Shown in pieces: positions 1 through 6,068 of a stretch of 8,233 nt of DNA; position 1 is the stretch's first letter, and each line of letters begins with the position of its first letter. The stretch comes from Candidatus Hydrogenedentota bacterium (lineage in GTDB: Bacteria; Hydrogenedentota; Hydrogenedentia; Hydrogenedentales; SLHB01), in assembly GCA_007136375.1 (NCBI GenBank), contig SLHB01000440.1, forward strand, positions 1 through 8,233, written 5' to 3'. The notes beneath the pieces were generated by a model that was not told the origin of the DNA, ran no database searches, and saw only the letters and a list, made by a program, of their open reading frames with translations. The position numbers and the translations under genes are program-made.

Positions 1-1
1 G

Positions 2-2761
2 ACCATTTTCGGACAGAGCCATTTCCTGACGGACATCGTCTGCCGTCACCCCGCCTACATGATGTGGCTCTGGAATGACGCTGAACTCGGCGAGGCCCGA
101 TCCTGCGGCGCGATGCTCGCCGAGTTGCGCGAAGGGATGGCCGGATGCGGGGACTTCGACGCTTGCCGCCAATGGCTGCGCCGGTTCAAACAACGGGAGA
201 TTTTGCGCATCGGCGCGCGGGATCTGTACGCCCACGGCGCCATACCCTCGGTTACGCTGGATCTGTCGAACCTCGCCGACGCCGCGTTGCAGGCGTCGCT
301 GGAATGCGCGCACGGGCACATCGCGCCGCGCTACGGCGAGCCTCGCGAGCAGGGTCCCGGCGGCGACAAGCCGGCAGCCTTCGTTATTCTCGCCATGGGC
401 AAACTGGGCGGCCGGGAACTCAACTTCAGCTCGGACATCGACCTGCTTTTCGTGTTCAGCGACGACGGCGAAACCACGGGCGGCGGCTCGGGTTCCGTGA
501 GCAACACGGAGTACTACCAGAAACTTGGCGAATTCATCATCAAGGCCATGTCCGGCGTGACCGCCGAGGGCAATGTGTTCCGCGTCGACATGCGGCTGCG
601 GCCCCACGGACGCATGGCCCCCCTCGCCGTGAGCATGGACAACGCGATCTTCTACTACGAGAACCAAGGGCGATCGTGGGAGCGCCAAGCCTTGCTTAAA
701 GCGCGGCCCGTCGCGGGCGACCATTTCACGGGGCTCCGCTTCATCGAACACACCCGGCCCTTCGTCTTTCCCCGGTACTTCGACGACGAGACCTTGGAGG
801 AAATCCGGAAGACGAAGGCGCAGATGGAGGCCGAGGTCGAGCGGAAAGGCAAGACAGGCACCGAAGTCAAACTCGGCCACGGGGGCATCCGGGACATCGA
901 GTTCACGGTGCAAGTCCTTCAGATGCTGAACGGGGGCCGGATACCCGAAGTGCGGACGCCGAACACGCTGGAGGCCATTCAGCAGTTGGGCATGCACGGC
1001 GTCTTGCGGCCCTTGGAAGCCGACACGTTGACACGGAACTACACCTTTTTGCGCAAAGTCGAACACCGCCTACAGATCGAGGGGAGCCAGCAGGTCCACG
1101 CGCTTCCGGAGAAGCCGGCCGAACTCGACGCCTTTGCGCGGCGGCTGGGGTACGCGTCGGGCGAGTCCTTCATGACGGAATACCGTCACCGCGCTGGCTT
1201 GACCCGGGAGGTGCTGGAGCGCTTTCTCGCGGCGAAGGGCTCGGGGAAGCTTTGGATCATGGACCTTCTCAATCCGAATTCAGAGGGAGGCGACGCCCTC
1301 GAAAAGCTGGCCGCCTTGGGGTTCGCCCATACCGAAAAAAGCCGCGGAGAGTTGATCCTGTTGTATCAGGGCCCGGAGGACGCGCCGCACACCCTCCACA
1401 CCCGGCAGGCCTTCGCCGCGGCCGCGCCCGCGATTCTGGACGCGTTGAGCGCGTGCCGCGATCCAGACGGGGTTATCCTGCGTTTTGGGCGTCTCACGGC
1501 CAAGCTCAAGGCGCCGAGCGCCATGTACGAATTGCTGAAGGATAACCCCGAGTTGGCGCGATATCTGATCGCCTTGCTGGCGAACAGCGAGTATCTTTCC
1601 GACATGATTATCCGGGATCCGGGCCTTTTTGAAACCTTTGGATACAGCGGCGTCCTGGATCAGCCGGCGGAACGGGAGCACCTCGAGACGCAGCTTGAAA
1701 GCCTCCTTGGCGCTTATGACCCGGCGGCCGCGCCCTACCGCCTCCGCGATGGCGAGACCTTGCGCGTGGGCATGCGGGACTTGTTCGCGGATGTGGGGGT
1801 GACGGGCGTTTGCCGGGAGCTCACGGTGCTTGCGGAGGTTGTTCTGGCGCATATGCTGGAGAACGCAAGGAAGGCCGCGGCCAGCCGCTTCGGGGAGGTG
1901 GAAGGAGGCTTCGCCGTCCTGGGGCTTGGCAAGATGGGCGGCTACGAGATGGGGTACGGCAGCGACCTGGACCTGGTCTTCGTCTATGACGGCGCCGCGT
2001 CCATGCCAGACGGCGTGGACGCGGGCGAATACTTCGCCGCCGTGGCGTCTCACCTTACGCGTTCGCTCAACGCGCACACGCCCTATGGCCAGCTCTACGA
2101 AATCGACGCCCGCTTGCGGCCGGACGGCCGGCGGGGCCTTCTGGCCGTCAGTCTGCGGCGTTTCCGGGAGTATTACGCCGAAGAAGCCCAGGCGTGGGAG
2201 CGCCTCGCGTTGATGAAGGGGCGCCCCGTCGCGGGAGACCCTGGCTTTACGGAAACCGTCGCCGCGGCCGCGCGAGAGGCGGCCTTCCATCGGCCTATGA
2301 CGGACGCGGACTTGGACAACATCGAAGCGATACGGCGACGCTTGGCGGAGAGCGCGGACGCCTTGGACCTCAAAAAGCGGGAGGGGGGCATCGCCGAGCT
2401 CGAGTTTGCGTTGCGCCTTTTGCAGCTCCAGCATTGCGAGCGGATCGAAGGCCTAGAGCGGGGCGATGTCGCCGGGGTGTTGGACCGGCTTGAGGAAGGC
2501 GGCGTTCTGCCCGAAGCGCGCGTGTCGGAAACCCGCGGCGCTTACACCTTGTTCCGGCGCATCGAGAACCGCATCCGTATGATGCACGGCCGCCCCGGGA
2601 GTGTTTTGCCGGGCGATCCCGAAGCTCAAACGGATCTCGCGCATAGGCTCGGCATCGAGGAAGATCCCGCCGATCTGGTCGCCGATCAGCAACGGAAGGT
2701 CCACGAACTCTACGAGTCCGTGTTGAAGGGGTTCCGCGAATCGCTCCGGAGCCGCGGATAA
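2..2761 (+). CDS. glnE: Bifunctional glutamine synthetase adenylyltransferase/adenylyl-removase, 5' end outside the window
   Basis: GlnE attaches AMP to, and removes it from, a tyrosine of glutamine synthetase, tuning nitrogen assimilation in the cytoplasm in response to PII protein and glutamine. The reading frame is open to the left edge, and the residues before the first in-frame ATG (59) still look like GlnE (FGQSHFLTDIVCRHPAY), so that ATG is not taken as the start. About 919 residues are visible; family members usually have roughly 950-1000. The two homologous nucleotidyltransferase halves are clear. The N-terminal adenylyl-removase half has GKLGGRELNFSSDIDLLF at visible residues 133-150, then RLRPHGR near 198 and a GGIRDIEF motif. 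The C-terminal adenylyltransferase half has GKMGGYEMGYGSDLDLVF around 643-660, RLRPDGR near 704 and GGIAELEF. The SDxDL metal-binding aspartates are intact in both. No glnA or glnB is visible. The gene ends at TAA and converges on the pseudopilin gene. Confidence 0.96.
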   Translation, partial: TIFGQSHFLTDIVCRHPAYMMWLWNDAELGEARSCGAMLAELREGMAGCGDFDACRQWLRRFKQREILRIGARDLYAHGAIPSVTLDLSNLADAALQASLECAHGHIAPRYGEPREQGPGGDKPAAFVILAMGKLGGRELNFSSDIDLLFVFSDDGETTGGGSGSVSNTEYYQKLGEFIIKAMSGVTAEGNVFRVDMRLRPHGRMAPLAVSMDNAIFYYENQGRSWERQALLKARPVAGDHFTGLRFIEHTRPFVFPRYFDDETLEEIRKTKAQMEAEVERKGKTGTEVKLGHGGIRDIEFTVQVLQMLNGGRIPEVRTPNTLEAIQQLGMHGVLRPLEADTLTRNYTFLRKVEHRLQIEGSQQVHALPEKPAELDAFARRLGYASGESFMTEYRHRAGLTREVLERFLAAKGSGKLWIMDLLNPNSEGGDALEKLAALGFAHTEKSRGELILLYQGPEDAPHTLHTRQAFAAAAPAILDALSACRDPDGVILRFGRLTAKLKAPSAMYELLKDNPELARYLIALLANSEYLSDMIIRDPGLFETFGYSGVLDQPAEREHLETQLESLLGAYDPAAAPYRLRDGETLRVGMRDLFADVGVTGVCRELTVLAEVVLAHMLENARKAAASRFGEVEGGFAVLGLGKMGGYEMGYGSDLDLVFVYDGAASMPDGVDAGEYFAAVASHLTRSLNAHTPYGQLYEIDARLRPDGRRGLLAVSLRRFREYYAEEAQAWERLALMKGRPVAGDPGFTETVAAAAREAAFHRPMTDADLDNIEAIRRRLAESADALDLKKREGGIAELEFALRLLQLQHCERIEGLERGDVAGVLDRLEEGGVLPEARVSETRGAYTLFRRIENRIRMMHGRPGSVLPGDPEAQTDLAHRLGIEEDPADLVADQQRKVHELYESVLKGFRESLRSRG

Positions 2762-2770
2762 ACAAAAGAG

Positions 2771-2811
2771 AAGCGCGCCGCCCCGCTCTATCTGGCGGAA
2801 ACGGCGCGCTT
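2771..2811 (-). terminator. Hairpin terminator between convergent genes, best oriented for the minus strand
   Basis: A perfect 10-base inverted repeat, AAGCGCGCCG (2771-2780) and CGGCGCGCTT (2802-2811), encloses a 21-base loop that contains a second small stem (CCGC at 2783-2786, GCGG at 2795-2798). Read on the minus strand, the stem is followed by CTCTTTTGTTTA, a T-rich tract typical of intrinsic termination. On the plus strand it is followed by TGAACC, which is not T-rich. It therefore most likely ends the pseudopilin transcript and may hinder glnE readthrough only by its structure. Confidence 0.6.
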
Positions 2812-2820
2812 GAACCTCGG

Positions 2821-2870
2821 AGACGCCGGAGCGCCAAGCAACTTCACGCCGAAGCGTTGCGCCGGCGTCT
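2821..2870 (-). repeat. Long imperfect hairpin overlapping the pseudopilin stop codon
   Basis: AGACGCCGG (2821-2829) and CCGGCGTCT (2862-2870) are exact reverse complements. Inside them, GCAAC (2838-2842) can pair with GTTGC (2856-2860), and CTTC (2842-2845) with GAAG (2851-2854), giving a nearly continuous stem with bulges. One arm overlaps two bases of the minus-strand TAG stop codon (2869-2871). Together with the 2771-2811 hairpin it forms a tandem pair at the 3' end of the minus-strand transcript. It has no T-tract of its own, so a role in mRNA 3'-end stability or helped termination is inference. Confidence 0.5.
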
Positions 2871-3780
2871 AGTCGTGGCCATGCCCGTGGCCGTGCCCAT
2901 GATCGTGAAGCACTTCGTGGAAGACAAGCCCGCCTTCGTTCACGGGGAACCGGTTGCCCCGGGGGCCGTCGTAGCGCATGAACTCCACGTGGCCGTCTAG
3001 GAACAGAGTGTTGACGCCGCCGGGCACATGGACGAAGTGCGAGGCCTCGGGCGCGAGTCCCGTCCACATGATGGGGATGTCGGATTGGGCCTGCGCGCCC
3101 GCGCCGGGGTTGTTGATGTCCGTGATGAAGAAGCGCTCGATGCCCTCCCGCAACCGGGGGATCATGGTCTTGCCGCCTACGGGGCCTTCGTGAAGGCTCC
3201 AATCCTGGTCCACGCGGTGGGGATGATGCTCCATGTCGTCTCTCGCATACACGGCGTTCTCAAGCAAGTGTTCAAAGTCATGGTCCGTTCGGAGCATGCT
3301 GTCCGAGATGGCCCATCCCAGATAGATGTAGGGTTCGCCGATGATGGAGCAGGGCTCGACTTCGCCCGTCTCGCGCATATTCCCGACAATCTCTTCCCAT
3401 TCGTCGTTGGTCGTTTCGCCCCGGTCCCAGGTGTCAAGGGCCGTCGCGCCGCCAATCCAGCTTGGGGAGATGAGCACGTCCAGATCCGTCAGGTAGTCCG
3501 GGTAGACCGCGTCGATGTCAAAGACCTGCTGCCACGGCTCCACAAGACGATCAGCGCCCGGGCAGGTCCAAATCTTCATGGGGGGATAGCGGTTGCCCCG
3601 GCTCTCGTTCGCGTACATCTTGAGCATGATACCCATCTGCCGGAGATTACTGGCGCAAGACGCGCGCCGGGCCGCCTCACGAGCCCGGGCCAAAGCCGGC
3701 AGTAGAATGGCGGCCAAGATCCCGATGATCGCGATGACGACAAGCAGCTCGATAAGGGTAAAACCCCGATTCCGTTTCAT
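2869..3780 (-). CDS. Type IV pilin-like pseudopilin (prepilin N-terminus plus H-X-DG type C-terminus) with His-rich tail
   Basis: The 303-residue product has a class III prepilin signal: basic MKRNRG, then FTLIELLVVIAIIGILAAIL as the hydrophobic helix. Prepilin peptidase is expected to cut between G6 and F7, and E11 is the conserved pilin glutamate. The region after the helix (AREAARRASCASNLRQMG, about 33-50) matches the prepilin/H-X9-DG pseudopilins abundant in planctomycete-type bacteria. Near the C-terminus VNTLFLDGHVEF carries the DG signature, but the nearest upstream His (H251) lies ten, not nine, residues before D262. The protein ends in HDHGHGHGHGHD, an unusual metal-binding-type tail. 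The ATG at 3780 is chosen because AAGGAG lies 10 bases upstream and it gives the canonical short leader; an upstream ATG at 3849 would add 23 unsuitable residues. The product is expected in the inner membrane or a pseudopilus; its exact role is unknown. The gene follows the DUF2946-like gene by 114 bases on the same strand. Confidence 0.9.
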   Translation of the reverse strand: MKRNRGFTLIELLVVIAIIGILAAILLPALARAREAARRASCASNLRQMGIMLKMYANESRGNRYPPMKIWTCPGADRLVEPWQQVFDIDAVYPDYLTDLDVLISPSWIGGATALDTWDRGETTNDEWEEIVGNMRETGEVEPCSIIGEPYIYLGWAISDSMLRTDHDFEHLLENAVYARDDMEHHPHRVDQDWSLHEGPVGGKTMIPRLREGIERFFITDINNPGAGAQAQSDIPIMWTGLAPEASHFVHVPGGVNTLFLDGHVEFMRYDGPRGNRFPVNEGGLVFHEVLHDHGHGHGHGHD

Positions 3781-3790
3781 GATGCGTACA

Positions 3791-3796
3791 CTCCTT
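3791..3796 (-). promoter_or_regulatory. Ribosome binding site that decides the pseudopilin start
   Basis: The minus strand reads AAGGAG here, 10 bases before the ATG at 3780. It supports MKRNRG as the true N-terminus over the longer open frame that starts at 3849. Confidence 0.75.
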
Positions 3797-3860
3797 ACTC
3801 TCGTTCCATGGGGTTGGCGGCCCGCCACAACGACGGGGTGACCGCGCACGGCAAACCGCC

Positions 3861-3874
3861 GCGCGCCGGCGCGC
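3861..3874. repeat. 14-base perfect GC palindrome
   Basis: GCGCGCCGGCGCGC is a perfect palindrome in the 114-base gap between the DUF2946-like gene and the pseudopilin gene. It has no unpaired loop and no T-tract, so it is a poor terminator. It may be a chance product of high GC content or a weak dyad. Confidence 0.3.
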
Positions 3875-3894
3875 CAACGACAACTGCGTTCAAA

Positions 3895-4308
3895 TTAAGC
3901 GATGGAACAGGAGGAGAACGGAGGATCCCGTAGCGACCATGGGCGCCATTCGGGCGAGGCGGGAGCGTTCGCGGGAGAGGCAAGGCCGGTGGGGGACGCT
4001 TCCGGGGACACGGTGTCCACGGAAGCATGGACCGGCGCAAGTAGGGGCGTAAGGACGAGGACGCACAGCGCGCAGTCCTCGTGATGGTGAGCGGGATCGC
4101 CTGGTTTTGGCTGAGGTTGCTCGCGCTCACTCGGCGGCAGGAAGCCTTGCGGGTGGGCGGGCGGCGCTTCCGGGGCGCGTAGCAACTTAGCGGCCGCGGG
4201 AGCCATGGCGGCGTGAGAAGCGCCGAGCGCAAAGAAGGACACCGCCGCCCAGCAGAGAAGCCGGACAGCCGGTCGCGAAACGCGCGCTCTTTTGGCCGCC
4301 TGTGTCAT
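3895..4308 (-). CDS. Small secreted protein with His/Cys motif, DUF2946-like
   Basis: The product has 137 residues. The N-terminus has basic residues followed by a hydrophobic stretch (LLCWAAVSFFALGASHA, about 17-33), a Sec signal peptide with likely cleavage after ASHA, so an exported product is expected. The mature part is Pro/Ala-rich and contains HHHEDCALCVLV, a cluster of three histidines plus a CxxC-like DCALC, suited to binding a transition metal. Near the C-terminus is SLRDPPFSS. DUF2946 proteins are short, exported, carry a Cys-x-x-Cys-type motif after His residues and end near an R-G/A-P-P motif, so this fits as a divergent member. The assignment is from pattern only. DUF2946 genes are often near copper or TonB-receptor genes, but none is visible here. 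The ATG at 4308 has only a weak purine tract (GGTGAA) upstream. The protein's exact biochemical role is not known. Confidence 0.6.
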   Translation of the reverse strand: MTQAAKRARVSRPAVRLLCWAAVSFFALGASHAAMAPAAAKLLRAPEAPPAHPQGFLPPSEREQPQPKPGDPAHHHEDCALCVLVLTPLLAPVHASVDTVSPEASPTGLASPANAPASPEWRPWSLRDPPFSSCSIA

Positions 4309-4337
4309 AGGTTCACCATTGAAGCTCGTGGCCTAAT

Positions 4338-4366
4338 ATGATATCACCGGGCGGCGAGGCGAACAA
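4338..4366 (-). promoter_or_regulatory. Candidate sigma-70 promoter for the DUF2946-like gene
   Basis: Minus strand TTGTTC (4366-4361), a 17-base spacer and TATCAT (4343-4338) form a plausible promoter about 30 bases before the start codon at 4308. The -10 box matches 5 of 6 consensus positions and the -35 box only 3 of 6. The -10 box overlaps the palindrome TGATATCA (4339-4346), which could serve as an operator. Confidence 0.35.
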
Positions 4367-4384
4367 GGCCGAACCACCCCGAAC

Positions 4385-4400
4385 TGATATAACACTATCA
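4385..4400. promoter_or_regulatory. Dyad-symmetry element in the divergent intergenic region, possible operator
   Basis: TGATATAACACTATCA has perfect arms TGATA and TATCA separated by six bases. The arms are those of Fur-family boxes (TGATAATNATTATCA), but canonical sites have five bases between these arms, so the match is imperfect. It sits in the AT-rich patch between the minus-strand pair and hemL, about 77 bases from the start codon of the former and 115 from that of the latter. Which promoter it would control is unclear. Confidence 0.35.
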
Positions 4401-4426
4401 ACTAACCTTCCGAAGAGTCAAGTCCC

Positions 4427-4443
4427 AGCGCCGTAATGGCGCT
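4427..4443 (+). repeat. Short hairpin in the hemL upstream region
   Basis: AGCGCC (4427-4432) and GGCGCT (4438-4443) are exact inverted repeats around the loop GTAAT. The hairpin lies about 70 bases before the hemL start codon and could be part of its mRNA leader. It has no T-tract, so it is not a standard terminator. Confidence 0.4.
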
Positions 4444-4452
4444 CAATCCCGG

Positions 4453-4479
4453 GCCGACAGCCGCGCGAGCCGACAGCCG
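4453..4479 (+). repeat. 11-base direct repeat, 16-base period, in the hemL leader
   Basis: GCCGACAGCCG occurs at 4453-4463 and again at 4469-4479, separated by five bases. The two copies are 16 bases apart and lie just upstream of the hemL ribosome binding site. They could be a protein or RNA binding site, or a local duplication. Confidence 0.4.
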
Positions 4480-4501
4480 GCGCCGTGGCGCACTCCCGTG
4501 G

Positions 4502-4507
4502 AAGGAG
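4502..4507 (+). promoter_or_regulatory. Ribosome binding site that decides the hemL start
   Basis: AAGGAG lies seven bases before the ATG at 4515. This spacing picks that ATG over the in-frame ATG at 4485, which has no comparable site and would add ten non-conserved residues. Confidence 0.8.
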
Positions 4508-4514
4508 TCTCGAT

Positions 4515-5798
4515 ATGCAGCATCAAGCCTCCAAAGCATTGTTCGAACAGGCCCAGAAGGTCCTCGTTGGGGGGGTCAATAGCCCGGTCCGGGCTTTCAA
4601 GGCCGTGGGAGGAGCGCCGTTCTTCGCACAATCAGGCGAAGGCCCGCGGGTTCTTGACGTGGACGGCAACGTTTACGTAGACTACGTCCTCTCATGGGGT
4701 CCCCTGGCGCTGGGACACGCCCATCCAGCCGTGGTTTCGCGTGTCCAAGAGGCGGCGGCGAAGGGAACCAGCTTCGGCATTCCCACGGAAGCGGAAACCC
4801 TCCTTGCCGAGCGCATTGCGGCGCACGTGCCTTCCATAGAGAAGGCGCGTCTCGTCAATAGCGGCACGGAGGCCACGATGAGCGCCATTCGGCTGGCCCG
4901 GGGATACACGGGCCGGGACATCTGCGTCAAGGTCGAAGGCTGTTTTCACGGCCACGCCGATGGGTTGCTTATTGCCGCGGGCAGCGGTCCCACGACGTTT
5001 GGGACGCCCACCAGCCCCGGCGTGCCCAAGGCCTACGCGGAGTGCACACTGACGGTCCCCTTCAACGATCTCGAAGCCGTTCGCGCCGCTTTTGCCGCCC
5101 ACGGCCCCAACATCGCCTGCATGATTCTCGAACCCGTGGCTGGGAACATGGGCGTGATTCCGCCCGAGCCCGGCTACTTGGAAGGCTTGCGGGCCCTCAC
5201 GCGGGAGCACGGCGCGCTGCTCATATTCGACGAGGTGATGACAGGCTTCCGTGTCTCCTTGGGCGGCGCGCAGAAACGGTACGGCGTCACCCCCGACTTG
5301 ACGGCCCTCGGCAAGGTGATTGGCGGCGGGTTGCCGGTCGGCGCCTATGGCGGTCCCGCGGAGATCATGGACCACTTGTCGCCTCTTGGCGGTGTGTATC
5401 AGGCGGGCACGCTTTCCGGCAACCCTCTTGCCACGGCCGCCGGCCTCGCCACGCTGGAAATCCTTGGGACACCCGGCGTCCTGGAAAAGGCGGAATCGCG
5501 GCTGCAACAAATCTCTCAAGCCCTAGGCGGCATGGCCCGGGAGGCTGGGATACCCGTCTATCAGACGCAAGCCGGGACGATGGCCTGCCTGTTCTTCCAC
5601 GAGGGCCCGGTCCGCAACTACCAGGAGGCGACCGCCAGCGACACGGAGCGGTACGCCAAGTTCTTTTGGGCGCTCTTGGAGAACGGTGTATACATCGCGC
5701 CGGCGCAGTACGAGGCGATGTTCATCAGCACCGCCCATCGGAGCGCGGACATCGACAAGACATTGACCGCCGCGCGCGCGGCGTTTCGAACGCTGTGA
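4515..5798 (+). CDS. hemL: Glutamate-1-semialdehyde 2,1-aminomutase
   Basis: This PLP enzyme isomerises glutamate-1-semialdehyde to 5-aminolevulinate, the last step of the C5 route to the common tetrapyrrole precursor for heme, siroheme and cobalamin, in the cytoplasm. The 427 residues match the usual family length. Visible landmarks are VLVGGVNSPVRAF (17-29), VNSGTEATMSAIRLARG (114-130) contacting cofactor phosphate, CFHGHADG (143-150), LIFDEVMTGFR (236-246) with D239 contacting the pyridine nitrogen, and LGKVIGGGLPVGAYGG (265-280) with K267 as the Schiff-base lysine. GTLSGNPLA (298-306) and IAPAQYEAMFIS (394-405) are also typical. All key residues are present, and this set separates it from ordinary class III aminotransferases. 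hemA, its usual partner, is not in the window, so it appears to be a single-gene unit. No clear promoter was found; the leader contains a hairpin and a direct repeat. Confidence 0.96.
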   Translation: MQHQASKALFEQAQKVLVGGVNSPVRAFKAVGGAPFFAQSGEGPRVLDVDGNVYVDYVLSWGPLALGHAHPAVVSRVQEAAAKGTSFGIPTEAETLLAERIAAHVPSIEKARLVNSGTEATMSAIRLARGYTGRDICVKVEGCFHGHADGLLIAAGSGPTTFGTPTSPGVPKAYAECTLTVPFNDLEAVRAAFAAHGPNIACMILEPVAGNMGVIPPEPGYLEGLRALTREHGALLIFDEVMTGFRVSLGGAQKRYGVTPDLTALGKVIGGGLPVGAYGGPAEIMDHLSPLGGVYQAGTLSGNPLATAAGLATLEILGTPGVLEKAESRLQQISQALGGMAREAGIPVYQTQAGTMACLFFHEGPVRNYQEATASDTERYAKFFWALLENGVYIAPAQYEAMFISTAHRSADIDKTLTAARAAFRTL

Positions 5799-6068
5799 GT
5801 TCTTGAAACGAACTTGCGCCGTCGGCCGAAGGCCCTCCGGGCATGTCCGGCGCGGCAGAGACACGGAAGCCGGCGGCGCCAACACAAGCCCTTGCGGGCA
5901 GGACAATACCGACACAGATAAATGGGGGAATCTCGGGGAACGAGCGCCAAGCGAAACAGGGGGTACTTTCCGGTCCGGACGGCGGCGGCGCCGCTTTCCG
6001 GCCAACGCTAGGTTTGAATCAATGGACGCCCCCTGTGAACAGCGGAGGCAATCCCAGGAGAAGACACC
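5799..6068. other. Non-coding gap between hemL and the P-loop protein gene
   Basis: No convincing gene or known riboswitch is seen in these 270 bases. Small inverted repeats are AGTTC/GAACT (5798-5814, touching the hemL stop), GGCC-GAA-GGCC (5824-5834), GCCC-TCC-GGGC (5832-5842), CTCG-GGGAA-CGAG (5932-5944) and TCCGGTCCGGA (5969-5979). CTTTCCGG is repeated at 5966-5973 and 5994-6001. None is followed by a T-tract, so a hemL terminator is not evident. Short open frames in the gap are Arg-rich, have no ribosome binding site and look like GC-rich noise. The gap may contain the downstream gene's promoter and a structured leader, but no good promoter match was found. Confidence 0.5.
6056..6060 (+). 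promoter_or_regulatory. Ribosome binding site for the P-loop protein gene
   Basis: AGGAG lies eight bases before the ATG at 6069. It supports this start and argues that the plus strand, rather than the long open antisense frame, is the coding strand. Confidence 0.75.

Noticed and set aside
59..61. ATG at 59 as the glnE start codon
   Set aside because: The frame upstream is open to the edge and encodes GlnE-like sequence, so the gene is cut by the window rather than starting here.
1280..2434. A 384-codon minus-strand open frame inside glnE
   Set aside because: The glnE frame is strongly conserved across the whole stretch, and the antisense product shows no family motif. Open antisense frames are expected at this GC content.
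3028..3705. A 225-codon plus-strand open frame opposite the pseudopilin gene
   Set aside because: The minus strand encodes a recognisable pseudopilin with the correct N- and C-terminal motifs; the plus-strand frame has no motif or ribosome binding site.
5892..5922. Possible promoter TTGCGG-N19-GATAAA for the P-loop protein gene
   Set aside because: The spacer is too long and both boxes match poorly, so it is not supportable.
5881..6060. Possible riboswitch in the leader of the P-loop protein gene
   Set aside because: I compared it by eye with cobalamin, SAM/SAH, glycine, TPP, ykkC and c-di-GMP consensus blocks and found no matching core.
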